Source of the DNA: Bin5 sp965218625
GTDB taxonomy: Bacteria; Chloroflexota; Anaerolineae; Caldilineales; Caldilineaceae
Reading direction: 5' to 3'
Length of the DNA stretch: 64,000 bases
Assembly: GCA_965218625.1 (NCBI GenBank)
Contig: CBDCLG010000003.1
Location: 62,001 to 126,000 of the forward strand
In this document: positions 55,068 through 64,000 of the stretch, one piece after another
Numbering within the stretch: position 1 is the first letter of the stretch
Layout of the letters: every line of letters begins with the position of its first letter
Made by a program: the position numbers and the translations under genes
The notes under the pieces: generated by a model
What the model was told of the DNA's origin: nothing
What the model saw: only the letters and a program-made list of their open reading frames with translations
The model's database searches: none

Positions 55068-55188
55068 CTGTAGCGCGTATGATATAGTAGAAGTCTATCG
55101 ACCGCTGGAGTTCTTGCGAACTTTCTCTTGAAAGTCCAGAATTTCCAGCGCTCCCCCTAAAGGTCAGTTTGAGGCGCCGCGAGTCTTG

Positions 55189-56625
55189 ATGTTTGAATCA
55201 GAGAACGCTTCCCGATCCAGGCTCGAGGGCGAATTGGGACCCGAGCCGGATTCGGAGGCCCCAACACCGACAGACGATGAACGGGAGGAACCTCCTTCCC
55301 TGGAATTGCTGGAGGAATCGGCCGCGCAATTGGCCGCTCTCCGGCAGCGGGCCGAGTACCTGCTGGAGCAGTTGTCAACTGGAAAGGCCGACGGACGGTC
55401 TCGCGACGATATCGACGCCACGGGCACGGTCCAAGCGCCACCCAGCGAAGCCCATGAAGGCGACGGGATGGCAATGGAAGTGAAGGCGCCGACGGCATTC
55501 GACGGACCGTCGTTTCCTGTTACCCTGGATAGCGACAACGACACGGGAAGGTCTGGTGACGCGGAGCTGGATGGCCGCGACATGTCAGGCGGCAACGCGC
55601 TTGTCCCCTTTCAGGGTCCGACACCGGTAGGGCCGAACAGTTCTGCCCCAGATCCGAACGCGTCCGAGACGTTTGCCGAGTTGCATTCATCGCATGGTTC
55701 CAGCGAGTCTGCATCCCGCTATTCTGGAATGTCAACGCCCGATGGCGACGCCTACGATCCGCCTGACGTCGTGCCGCCCCTCCTTGAGACGGATTCGGTA
55801 GAGGCTTATCCGATTGAGCGGCATCGCGCTCAGTCTTCTTCCGTCCTGGACAGACCCGTTGGTGCGACGCAGCCGGCCTTCGGCCAGGTGGCCGGTGCAA
55901 GGTTCGACGTGACTGCAACCGACGTCATGGTTGTTGAAGAGGAGATCGCAGGTCTGTTCAAGGCGATCAACCGCCACAGGGAAGTCCGCAGGGAAAACAC
56001 GGGCCACGCCCTCTCTCTTTTGCGAGAGGCGAGGGAGATCGTGCTTGCGGAGCCGCACCGCATCGGGCGGGCCGAGTACAACATTCAGCAAGCGCGCCTG
56101 ATCCTCGACCGAGCGAGGATGAGTCGCGGGCGATCCAGACTTCTGGCCCTGCGAACGGTCTGGCGGCTCGTTCTGTGGCTGGCGGTCCTGGGCGGCCTGG
56201 GCGCAGCGCTGCAACTCTATCCGCAAATCATCGATGAAATCGTGAGCCGCGCCGCGGCCAGACTCCGATGGGAGGAGACTCTCTTCGTTCCCGCGCTCTG
56301 GGCAGTCGTGGCAGGGGGGGCAGGCGGCTGTCTTGGCACCATCTCATTCCTCGTGGAGCGCATGCGCATTCATCAGGAGTTTGACGATCAATACATCCTG
56401 CGCACAACCATCCAGCCGCTGATGGGCGTAGTCCTGGGATTGTTGATATTCGCAATCCTGGCCGTTGTCTTCAATAGCCTCGACGCATCTCTTCGAATTC
56501 ACCCGCTGACGACCTTCCTGCCGGCTGCCATTGCGCTTCCGGTCGGCCTCTGGCAGGAGTATGTATATGCACTGATCTTCCGCCTCACGCGCTTGCTCAC
56601 ATTCCAGCGTCGCCGCCGTTGGTAG
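55189..56625 (+). CDS. Acidic membrane protein of unknown function
   Basis: 478 residues. About 1-240 are acidic and low-complexity (rich in Glu, Asp, Ser, Pro), with no fold visible. About 245-320 is helical (VEEEIAGLFKAINRHREVRR, SLLREAREIVLAEPHRIG), and the C-terminal third has about four hydrophobic segments, including LRTVWRLVLWLAVLGGLGAA and GVVLGLLIFAILAVVFNSL. TTG 55186 is an alternative start. No family recognised. A weak ribosome site makes the start uncertain. Confidence 0.7.
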   Translation: MFESENASRSRLEGELGPEPDSEAPTPTDDEREEPPSLELLEESAAQLAALRQRAEYLLEQLSTGKADGRSRDDIDATGTVQAPPSEAHEGDGMAMEVKAPTAFDGPSFPVTLDSDNDTGRSGDAELDGRDMSGGNALVPFQGPTPVGPNSSAPDPNASETFAELHSSHGSSESASRYSGMSTPDGDAYDPPDVVPPLLETDSVEAYPIERHRAQSSSVLDRPVGATQPAFGQVAGARFDVTATDVMVVEEEIAGLFKAINRHREVRRENTGHALSLLREAREIVLAEPHRIGRAEYNIQQARLILDRARMSRGRSRLLALRTVWRLVLWLAVLGGLGAALQLYPQIIDEIVSRAAARLRWEETLFVPALWAVVAGGAGGCLGTISFLVERMRIHQEFDDQYILRTTIQPLMGVVLGLLIFAILAVVFNSLDASLRIHPLTTFLPAAIALPVGLWQEYVYALIFRLTRLLTFQRRRRW

Positions 56626-56764
56626 TCCTGGCATTCAGGTCGGCCTCCTCGCGAATTTGCCCTTGCACAGACGAATATTGTCCGCAAGCAAGGCTGCCCG
56701 AAGCCCAGGCTGGAAGCAGTCGACTTGCTTGGCGGCATGACTCTATTGGCCTTACAATGAAGGC

Positions 56765-59529
56765 ATGAACGACAGAACAAGTGAGCGAATCGCCGCGGAC
56801 CTGCCGGAATTTCGGGGAGAAGATGAATTCGTCGAGGTGATCGTCAATATACCGATCCGGCGATCGTTCAGGCAGGAAGAAGCCCCACCGCCCGCTGTTG
56901 AATTTGGTGGGATTGAAGTCGATGACGACCGCCAATCCTCGACGATCAATCGCGGCGCCGAGTCGATACATCAGCGCAGCGGCGGCGCGGCCCAGTATCA
57001 GACTTTCGACTACCACCTGCCGCCGGCGCTGAGGGGAAAAGTTCACCCCGGCCACCTGGTGTGGGTCCCTTTCGGTTCGCAGGAAGTACAGGGAATTGTC
57101 GTAAGGACCGCACCGTCCTCGCACGTTGAGACAAAGCCCGTCGCCCGTCTCGCCCGCCCGCAGCCGGTCCTCACGCGCGCCCAGCTGGAAATGGCCTTCT
57201 GGGTGGCCGATTACTACATTGCTCCTGTTTCCGAGGCGGTCAAACTCTTCTTGACACCCGGCCTCCTCAGCAGAGAAGGCTCGCCGTCAAGGGTCCGCGC
57301 CAAGCGCGAAGAGCAGATCGAACTCCTGATCGCGCCGGCCGCGATTCGAGAGAAGCCTGTTTGAATTGGGCCACGATACTAAGCAGGCGCAGAGTTCTGA
57401 CCGCCTTGCTTTCCGAGCCGAACCGCCCGAAAACCTTGGAAGAACTGAAGATCGAATGCGATTTGAAATCGGCCAGCGCGATTTCAGGGCTGCAAGAGAA
57501 GGAGTTAATTCACCAATTCGAAGGTTCGGTGACTCTGTCTTCGCCGCCCGCAGCAACAGAAGAGGTAGTCTTCAAGTTGCGAGGCTCCCTGAAGTACAAG
57601 AAGGTTCTACTGGCACTGGCAGAGGCCCAGGGACCGATATGGAAGTCGGATCTCTACGCGCAGGTCGACACAGACCTGAAGAGTTTACGCCAGCTGCAGC
57701 AGGCCGGCCTGGTCCGAATCGAAGAAAGGTTGCGCTACCGGGACCCGCTCATGGGACGCACATACCCGGTCACGCACCCTCCCCGGCTGACTGAAGAGCA
57801 GCAACGCGCTTGGGATGAGATCAACGAAGGTCTGTTCGCGGGTGAAATCGCAGCATCGGGCGCCGCGGATAAGGCGAACTGCAGCAGCGAAGAAGCGCCT
57901 GCTATACGAAGCGCCTGCTATCTCCTGCACGGGGCGACCGGCAGCGGCAAGACCGAAATCTACCTGCGCGCTATCGCCGCAACACTGGCGCGCAATCGTC
58001 AAGCCATCGTCCTGGTGCCGGAAATCGCGCTGACGCCGCAGACGGTTGCCCGCTTTGCCGGACGCTTCCCCGACCGCGTCTCCGTAATCCATTCCGGGCT
58101 GAACAGCGGTCAGCGTTATGACGTATGGCGCAAGACGCGCGATGGCGAAATCGACGTAATCATCGGCGCTCGCAGCGCCCTCTTCGCGCCCATGCCGCGG
58201 CTGGGACTCATCGTAATCGACGAAGAGCATGAATCGACTTACAAACAGGATACCGATGAATGGGGCAGTTTCACGGTCTTCTACGACGCGCGCACTGTAG
58301 CCGAACAGATGGCGCGCGCCACCGGCAGCGGTCTGATTCTCGGCAGCGCCACGCCCTCGCTGGACGCCTATCACAAGGCGGAAAAGGGCCAGTTGAAACT
58401 GTTGCAAATGCCCAACCGGGTGTTGGGACACGAAGAATCACTGCGAATCGGCACGTCAGAAACGGCGGCGCTTGCTGAGGCGCCCGCGTACGCATCGCTT
58501 CCGCCCGTCGAGATCGTCGATATGCGCCAGGAGCTGCGCGCCGGCAATCGCAGCATCTTCAGCCGCAGCCTTCAGTCCGAGCTTCACACGGTCCTCGACG
58601 CCGGCGAACAGGCCATCCTGTTCCTCAACCGGCGCGGGACCCATACTTTCGTCATGTGCCGGGACTGCGGCCTGGTCGCGAATTGCACGCGCTGCGATAC
58701 GCCCCTCACCTTCCACGAACGCGCCGTCCAGCTCATCTGCCACCGCTGCAACGCCCGCGAGCCGGTCCCCTCCGAATGTCCGGACTGTGGGAGCAAGAGA
58801 ATCCGATATTTCGGTAGCGGAACGCAGCGGATCGAGGAGCTTGTCGGCCAGATCTCCCCGCGCGCCCGTCTCTTGCGCTGGGACAGGGACACGACAGGCC
58901 GCAGAGGAAGCCACGAGCAGATTCTCGCGCGGTTCGCAGACCATGAAGCCGATGTGCTCATCGGCACGCAGATGATTGCTAAGGGGCTGGACCTGCCGCT
59001 GGTAACGCTGGTCGGTGTCGTTTCGGCCGACGTGGGCCTCTATCTGCCCGACTTCCGCGCGGCGGAACGCACTTTCCAGCTCTTGATGCAGGTGGCCGGC
59101 CGTGCCGGGCGCAGCAAACGGGGCGGCCGCGTCATCTTTCAGAGCTACACGCCCCAGCATTACGCATTGCAGGCCGCTGCCGCCCACGATTACCGCGCAT
59201 TCTACGCGAAAGAGATTGCCTTCCGCCACGAACAGTTCTATCCCCCGGTGGGCCGAATCGCTCGCTTGATCTTCTGGCACAAGAAGCTGGAAACGGTTCA
59301 AGAGCAAACGAGGCGAATGGCGATCAACCTCCAGCGACGCGCCGAGGAACTAGGAGTCTGGGGAGAAGGCACCGAACTGCTCGGACCGGCCCCGGCTCCC
59401 TACGCCCGCTTTCGCGGCAACTTTCGCTGGCAGATCATCATTAGGGCGGCTGATCCGTCAACTATTTTGCGGAGCATCGACATTCCCTTCGGTTGGCGCA
59501 TCGATATCGACCCGGTCTCGATGATGTAG
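56765..59529 (+). pseudogene. priA: Primosomal helicase PriA, two +1 frameshifts near 57352 and 57394
   Basis: PriA restarts stalled replication forks. The 3'-DNA-binding N-terminal domain (DYHLPPALRGKVHPGHLVWV, WVADYYIAP) is in one frame to 57364. A short central part reading SLFELGHDTKQAQ is in a second frame (57354-57392). The helicase, with Walker A GATGSGKTEIYL, DEEHE, and zinc-binding cysteines in CRDCGLVANCTRC and CHRCN...CPDCGSKRI, is in a third to 59529. Removing one A in GAGAGAAGCC and one base in GCGCAGAGTT merges all three into about 920 residues. ATG 56765 has GAAGG close upstream. Confidence 0.9.
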
Positions 59530-59567
59530 ATTGGCCTGCCGAAATGGCCACAGCCAGAACAGAGCCC

Positions 59568-60782
59568 TCAAGCGCGATTGCCCCACAACGTTTCCATCAG
59601 CTGTCGATAGTTTCGCCCAGGCGCGATTTTGCCAAGCACCCGCGGTCCGACGGCGCCCGTGCAGGCCGGGACATTGCCGGCCGCCGCCCGGACCGTCAGC
59701 CAGGCCAGCATGGCAAAACACAGCGCCTCCTTGGAGTCCTCATCGCCGGGGACGTTGGGTAACTGGCTGTAGCGGACAACCGGAATCCGTCGTCCGACTC
59801 GCCGGACAAGCTGTTCTTCGATGCGGGCGAGAAGCACAGGGTTGTGCCCGCCGCCGCCGCATACGATCAGCTCGGATACCGGCATCGGTGCGAACCTGCG
59901 GTAGCTGTCCGCGATCGAGGCCGCGGTCAACTCCGTGACCGTCGCTGCGAAGTCGTTCGCCGTCAGCCCGGCCGCGGCGGATTCCGCGTGATATTGCTCT
60001 GCCAGGGCGCGGCTGAACAGTTCGCGTCCGGTCGACTTTGGTGGTGCCAGCTCGAAGTAGGGATGCAAGAGCCAGCGCGCGACCAGGTCGCCGTCTGGGC
60101 GGCCCTGGGCAGCCAGCCTGCCATCGATATCGTAGGCCTTGGCGCCGTTCGAGGCATGGGCGGCGGCCCAGTCGATCAGCACGTTGCCGGGCCCCGTGTC
60201 AAAGGCCATTGGTGCGGTAGTGGCGCAGCGCGGCGGCAGAAAAGTGACATTGCCGATGCCACCGATGTTCTGCAGGGCGCGGCAGCCGCCGGCATCCGGC
60301 GCCGGACGGAGGAAGGTCTGGTCGAATATGGGGATCAGAGGCGCCCCCTGGCCTCCGGCGGCAACATCGGCCACGCGAAAATCGCCTACTGTCGTGATCC
60401 CGCTTCTTTCGGCGATCACGGCCGGCTCGCCGATCTGCAAAGTAGAGTGGACAGATCCGTCCTGCCCTACGTCATGCCAGACCGTCTGCCCGTGAGAGCC
60501 GATCAGGTCCACCTCTGTCAAAGAAAGCCCCGCGCTGCCGATAGCGCCAATTGCAGTTTCCGCGAACTGTTCTCCCAGGAGAAAGCCCGCACGGCACAGG
60601 GCCCGCGCATCGCCCTGGCCGGCGATCAGACCTTCGATCAGTTCGCGTTCCGCCCGCGGCCACGGTCTACTCTGAAAGGCAAGCTGTCGCAGCTGCGGTT
60701 GCTCGACCGGGCCCGAAATCTCGGCAACGACCGCGTCGATCGCGTCGGCTGAAGTACCGCTGATCAGACCGGCAACTCTCAT
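59568..60782 (-). CDS. anmK: Anhydro-N-acetylmuramic acid kinase
   Basis: Phosphorylates anhydroMurNAc released in cell-wall recycling to MurNAc-6-phosphate. 404 residues with ASKHA-type motifs: GLISGTSADAIDAV, GSHGQTVWHD (catalytic Asp region), NIGGIGNVTFLP, FDTGPGNVLID and VCGGGGHNPVLLARI. Transcribed leftward after the double GNAT. MurQ or an etherase is not in the window. Confidence 0.93.
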   Translation of the reverse strand: MRVAGLISGTSADAIDAVVAEISGPVEQPQLRQLAFQSRPWPRAERELIEGLIAGQGDARALCRAGFLLGEQFAETAIGAIGSAGLSLTEVDLIGSHGQTVWHDVGQDGSVHSTLQIGEPAVIAERSGITTVGDFRVADVAAGGQGAPLIPIFDQTFLRPAPDAGGCRALQNIGGIGNVTFLPPRCATTAPMAFDTGPGNVLIDWAAAHASNGAKAYDIDGRLAAQGRPDGDLVARWLLHPYFELAPPKSTGRELFSRALAEQYHAESAAAGLTANDFAATVTELTAASIADSYRRFAPMPVSELIVCGGGGHNPVLLARIEEQLVRRVGRRIPVVRYSQLPNVPGDEDSKEALCFAMLAWLTVRAAAGNVPACTGAVGPRVLGKIAPGRNYRQLMETLWGNRA

Positions 60783-60830
60783 GCCGCGCGCCTGTCAGCC
60801 CGTTCTCGCCCAACCAATCCCGCCGTTTTG

Positions 60831-61865
60831 TCAGTTGTCGATTTCACGGTCTCCCACGTCCTTCGACAGCTGCGCCCACTCCTTGTATGGCGTGAAACCG
60901 CAGATCGCGTAGAAATCTAGCAGCGTGGTCCAGTCGATGACGCAGCCGTTGATGCCACCATTGTGCAGCCGCCTCAGCCCGGCATCCAGCAGTGTCAGGC
61001 CCAGCCCCTGCCCGCGCAGATGTTCGCTGATTCCGATCGAACCCAGCTGGGCCCAGGGGCGCGGCAGTCCAAAGGGGTAGAAACGGTCGATCGGCCAGCG
61101 CGAGTCTTCAAATGTCAGGCGGCACGCCCCGTGGACGCCGTCCTCAGTCCAGAGCAACATGTAGTCGGAGATGCGCCCTCCCTCTTCCAGGAATCTCTCC
61201 GCCAGCCAGTGCCAGCGGCCGGGAAACTCGCGCGCGAGAAAGGCCAGCAGCTGCTCTTCCTGGCCGGGTTGGGCAGGCCGGGCCGCCCCCGAGCCCGCGC
61301 GCAGCGGCGGAGACGCATAGTCGCTCAGGCTGCGGGCAACGTCCCACTCGACAGGGTGGTCTCCGTATTCATACCCGTTATCGAGGAGGAAGGGAACCGC
61401 GGGCGTGTCGACAAGAACACCGGGCGTGAAGGGCCGCAAGCTGCCCCCTACAACGATTCGGGCTGCCCGGTTTTCCTCCTCCAACTGATCGGGACCCGCC
61501 GCCGTTTGTTCGCTTAGCCAGCCTTCGGCCCAACGCAGGAGCGCGGTCCCGATTCCCTGCCGCTGCATCGAAGGGGCGACGGCGATGGCATCGAGGCAGC
61601 CTACGTCTGCGCGCATCGGCGGCGGCGCGCCGGGATGCGCGCTGCACAGCACGAATCCGGCCGGCTGGCCCGACGCCATGGCAATGCGCCCGCCGCGCAC
61701 GACACCAACATCTTCCTTAAGATTGAACTGCAAGAACCTCTGGGAGAGGGGAAGCTCGTTGCCAATGGCGTCGTCCCATAGCTCCACTGCCCACGAGAGA
61801 TGCCTGGGATCGTCAGCCCTAAAAGGAACGAGCTCCGGTTCACGCCTTTTCGTTGCTGCGGCCAT
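60831..61865 (-). CDS. Tandem-domain GNAT acetyltransferase
   Basis: About 344 residues with two GNAT folds: the first has VAPSMQRQGIGTALLRWAEG, the second has GISEHLRGQGLGLTLLDAGL and DFYAICGFTPYKEW. Proteins of this build are found near anmK in several phyla, suggesting amino-sugar substrates; this is inference. GTG 61877 overlaps the previous stop (GTGA) but its ribosome site would be only one base away; ATG 61865 is preferred. Confidence 0.85.
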   Translation of the reverse strand: MAAATKRREPELVPFRADDPRHLSWAVELWDDAIGNELPLSQRFLQFNLKEDVGVVRGGRIAMASGQPAGFVLCSAHPGAPPPMRADVGCLDAIAVAPSMQRQGIGTALLRWAEGWLSEQTAAGPDQLEEENRAARIVVGGSLRPFTPGVLVDTPAVPFLLDNGYEYGDHPVEWDVARSLSDYASPPLRAGSGAARPAQPGQEEQLLAFLAREFPGRWHWLAERFLEEGGRISDYMLLWTEDGVHGACRLTFEDSRWPIDRFYPFGLPRPWAQLGSIGISEHLRGQGLGLTLLDAGLRRLHNGGINGCVIDWTTLLDFYAICGFTPYKEWAQLSKDVGDREIDN

Positions 61866-61873
61866 CGTATGGG

Positions 61874-62860
61874 TCACTCCTCCAACTGGAAGCCAGCGCC
61901 CTCGGCCAGGGCCCTGCGGTAGACCAGACTGGCCACTGCCAGGTCTTGCGCCGCCAGCCCAACCGACTTGAAAAATGTGATCTCGGAGTTGTCGCTGCGC
62001 CCGGGCAGGTCGCCTGCTATAATCGCGCCAATCTCCCCGTAGATCTGGCCCCGGTCGTACCGGCCGGCGCGGATCGGCTGGATCAGGTCGCCGGCCTCCG
62101 CAAGGCAGGCGCTCTCCTGGTCGACGATTACCTTGGCGCGCTGTAGCGTCAAGCTATCGACTTCGCGGGCATCGGGCACATGCGAACCGATGCCGGTTAC
62201 GTGTACGCCGGGCCGCAATAGCCCGCCGCCAAAGAGCGGGTCGTGCGCGCTGGTTGCCGTCACGACGATGTCAGCCGCCCGGACAGCCTCATCGATATCG
62301 ACTGTGGCCTGGGCCGACACGCCGAACCGGCCCACGATCGACGCGGCCAATGCCTCGGCATGGGAACTTTGGCGCGACAGGACAAGGACCTGATCGATAG
62401 GCCGCTCGCAATTGACAGCCTCGACCTGAAAGGGGGCTTGTGCCCCGCTGCCGAAGATCGTCAGCGTGTGGGAATCCGCCCGAGCAAGGTATCGCGCCGC
62501 GACGCCGCCGGCCGCGCCGGTACGCAAGGCCGTTACCAGTTCAGCGTCGATGAAGGCCTGCAACCCGCCCGTCTCCGGATCGAAGACGACGATCTTTCCC
62601 TGGATCGCAGGCATACCGCGTAGCGCAGGGTTGGTCCCGTAAAAGCTGATCAGCTTCGCGCCGAGCGCGTTGACGTCCCCGCCCAGGTAGGCCGGCATCG
62701 TCATAAGGCTGCCGTCATGGGCCGCGATCGGAATGTTGGATCGCACCGGCAGCTCCGCCTCGCCCAGGTAGATCAAGCGGTACGCGTCGGCGACGGCATC
62801 GATGGCCGCCGGCATGTCGACTAGCCTTTGGACGTCACTACGGGTTAGCCAGAGGGGCAT
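61874..62860 (-). CDS. Ornithine cyclodeaminase / mu-crystallin family protein
   Basis: 328 residues: LTRSDVQRLVDMPAAIDAV at the start, substrate-domain KLISFYGTNPALRGMPAIQG, and NAD-binding VDIDEAVRAADIVVTATSA and IFGSGAQAPFQVEAV. Family enzymes include ornithine cyclodeaminase, alanine dehydrogenase and ketimine reductases; which one applies is unclear. ATG 62860 is chosen over 62911 by homology; no ribosome site is seen. It leads the anmK-direction operon. Confidence 0.85.
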   Translation of the reverse strand: MPLWLTRSDVQRLVDMPAAIDAVADAYRLIYLGEAELPVRSNIPIAAHDGSLMTMPAYLGGDVNALGAKLISFYGTNPALRGMPAIQGKIVVFDPETGGLQAFIDAELVTALRTGAAGGVAARYLARADSHTLTIFGSGAQAPFQVEAVNCERPIDQVLVLSRQSSHAEALAASIVGRFGVSAQATVDIDEAVRAADIVVTATSAHDPLFGGGLLRPGVHVTGIGSHVPDAREVDSLTLQRAKVIVDQESACLAEAGDLIQPIRAGRYDRGQIYGEIGAIIAGDLPGRSDNSEITFFKSVGLAAQDLAVASLVYRRALAEGAGFQLEE

Positions 62861-62930
62861 GGGAGAATGAGAGTGGTGGCCAGTGCCGGAAGTTTGGCCG
62901 TAGGATAGCACGGGGGCCCGCGTAGAGCAA

Positions 62931-62959
62931 TTGCCGCGGGGAGACGGAAAAGGTACAAT
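62931..62959 (+). promoter_or_regulatory. Sigma70-type promoter for the MDR dehydrogenase
   Basis: TTGCCG (62931-62936) and TACAAT (62954-62959) are 17 bases apart. The leader to ATG 63153 is about 185 bases; no riboswitch or T-box motif was recognised in it. Confidence 0.55.
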
Positions 62960-63152
62960 TCTCTAGATTCCCAGGTGCTGAACTATTGCGTAGCTTGATG
63001 TCCCGTCTGGCCAGAGAACACTTCGCCCTTCAACGATAGACAGGTCTTGGCAGCCTTGGAGAAGCGGACCTTCAGTAGTCGAATTGTTTCTTGTCCAGTA
63101 ATGGTTTACTGCCCAATAGCACAGGCACTGACAAGCCAACGGAGAACGCAAC

Positions 63153-64000
63153 ATGCCCAGAGAACTCATCGCCCCCGCCCGCATGGAAGCCGCCTTTCGC
63201 GACTACGACAGCCCGCCGCTCGCACCAGACGAAGTTCGCGTCCTCAGCCGCTTCGGCGCGGCCAAACATGGCTCGGAGATGGCGATGTTCCAGGGCTACG
63301 CCGGCCATCGCGGCAACTACGACGGCAATTTGCGCCTCTTCACGCAGGAAAGCCAGATGGTCAAATACCCTGGCGGCTTGGGCAATATCTGCGTAGGCGA
63401 TGTGGTCGAAATCGGGCCGGATGTGGAGAATATCCGCGCCGGCGAAACCGTCTTCGCGCACGGCTCTTTCCGCCAGGAGCATGTCTGGAAAGCCGAGCGC
63501 GTACGCAAACTACCGGACGGCGTACCCTGGCAGGCCGCCGTCTGCCTCGACCCGGCCGACTTCGCCCTCGGCGCTGTGCGCGATGGGCATATCCGGCTGG
63601 GCGACGCGGTGGCGGTATTTGGGATGGGCGCGATCGGCCTCTTCGTCGTCCAGCTGGCCAGGCTGGCCGGCGCCTACCCGGTGATCGCCGTCGACCCGAT
63701 ACCCCTTCGTCGCGACGTCGCCCAGGAATGCGGCGCAGACATCGTTCTGGACCCAACGGCCTGCGATGCCGGTTTGGAGATCAAGCTGGCAACCGAGGAC
63801 CGCGGCGCCGACGTTTGCGTCGACTACAGCGGCCACTACACGGCGCTGCAGGCCGCGTTGCGCGGCGTCGCCTACCTTGGCACCGTGGTCGCGGGCGCGT
63901 GGCCGGGCAGCTATCCCGCCGGTCTTGATTTCGGCGCCGAGGCCCACCTCAACCGGCCGACAATCGTATTCTCACGCGCCTGCAGCGAGCCCAACCCGGA
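63153..64000 (+). CDS. MDR-family (zinc-type alcohol dehydrogenase-like) dehydrogenase, partial
   Basis: The frame is open to the end of the window and the gene is cut off (282 residues seen). GGAG lies eight bases before ATG 63153. A GroES-like N-terminal domain is followed by the NAD-binding loop AVFGMGAIGLFVVQLARLAG. The usual catalytic-zinc cysteine and GHE motif are not evident, so it may be a non-canonical member of the family. The direction is divergent from the ornithine-cyclodeaminase homologue. Confidence 0.85.
   Translation, partial: MPRELIAPARMEAAFRDYDSPPLAPDEVRVLSRFGAAKHGSEMAMFQGYAGHRGNYDGNLRLFTQESQMVKYPGGLGNICVGDVVEIGPDVENIRAGETVFAHGSFRQEHVWKAERVRKLPDGVPWQAAVCLDPADFALGAVRDGHIRLGDAVAVFGMGAIGLFVVQLARLAGAYPVIAVDPIPLRRDVAQECGADIVLDPTACDAGLEIKLATEDRGADVCVDYSGHYTALQAALRGVAYLGTVVAGAWPGSYPAGLDFGAEAHLNRPTIVFSRACSEPNP

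Larger units (their letters stand above)
54776..55188. other. Intergenic region upstream of rpmH; origin expected here but no DnaA boxes
   Basis: Between divergent rpmH and the gene at 55189. In many bacteria the chromosomal origin and dnaA lie here. I looked for TTATCCACA-type boxes and AT-rich unwinding repeats and found none. It holds the rpmH promoter and a perfect inverted repeat (55040-55067). Confidence 0.5.

Noticed and set aside
54776..55188. Candidate chromosomal origin
   Set aside because: No DnaA boxes or AT-rich repeats were found, and dnaA is not adjacent.

Overview
The window is a dense, GC-rich bacterial chromosome segment with about 56 protein genes, three tRNAs, one SAM-I riboswitch and four copies of a small inverted-repeat element. 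Several features suggest Chloroflexota (a Caldilinea/Anaerolinea-like lineage): the RmlA/Wzz/BY-kinase arrangement, the MutS2, PriA, Rph-like and mannonate-dehydratase-like proteins, and intergenic hairpin modules with a GGGGCGCCCC core. This placement is an inference from gene content and style; no rRNA or marker comparison was possible.

Layout. 8-3416: a frameshifted class V aminotransferase converges on an ABC-2 exporter (ATPase plus permease). 4004-10944: a SAM-cycle region, with a SAM-I riboswitch and terminator in front of mtnA, then a LOG-family gene, peptidase E, a PfkB kinase (possibly adenosine kinase), ahcY and metK. 11030-16467: a TPR membrane protein, tRNA-Pro/Gly/Met, era and mutS2. 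16478-22582: surface polysaccharide genes, with two Wzz-like proteins, a BY-kinase-like protein without a P-loop lysine, rmlA, an unknown gene, rmlB and a GNAT. 22735-31963: an RCK potassium channel, recO, a membrane protein, a P-type metal ATPase with a PerR-like regulator, then divergent clpC and a GNAT. 32037-34705: a lamin-G-like membrane protein, a subtilisin-like protease and a stand-alone I9-propeptide-like protein. 35089-46868: malate synthase, an Rph-like phosphotransferase, aldo/keto reductase, a phosphodiesterase, a mannonate-dehydratase/6PGDH-like pair, a formyltransferase and YggX. 46878-54775: an ATP-grasp protein, a degenerate polyprenyl synthetase, parB, parA, a sugar kinase, and the khpB-yidC-yidD-rnpA-rpmH cluster often found near the origin. 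55189-64000: an acidic membrane protein, priA, anmK, a double GNAT, an ornithine-cyclodeaminase homologue and a partial MDR dehydrogenase.

Two window-wide patterns stand out. First, four ~160-245 bp elements with matching terminal inverted repeats and ~9 bp flanking direct repeats look like a MITE family with no transposase in the window. Second, five protein genes (aminotransferase, metK, era, rph-like, priA twice) carry single-base frameshifts and the tRNA-Gly gene lacks one G. Because metK, era, priA and the tRNA are essential-type genes, sequence error is the simplest explanation.
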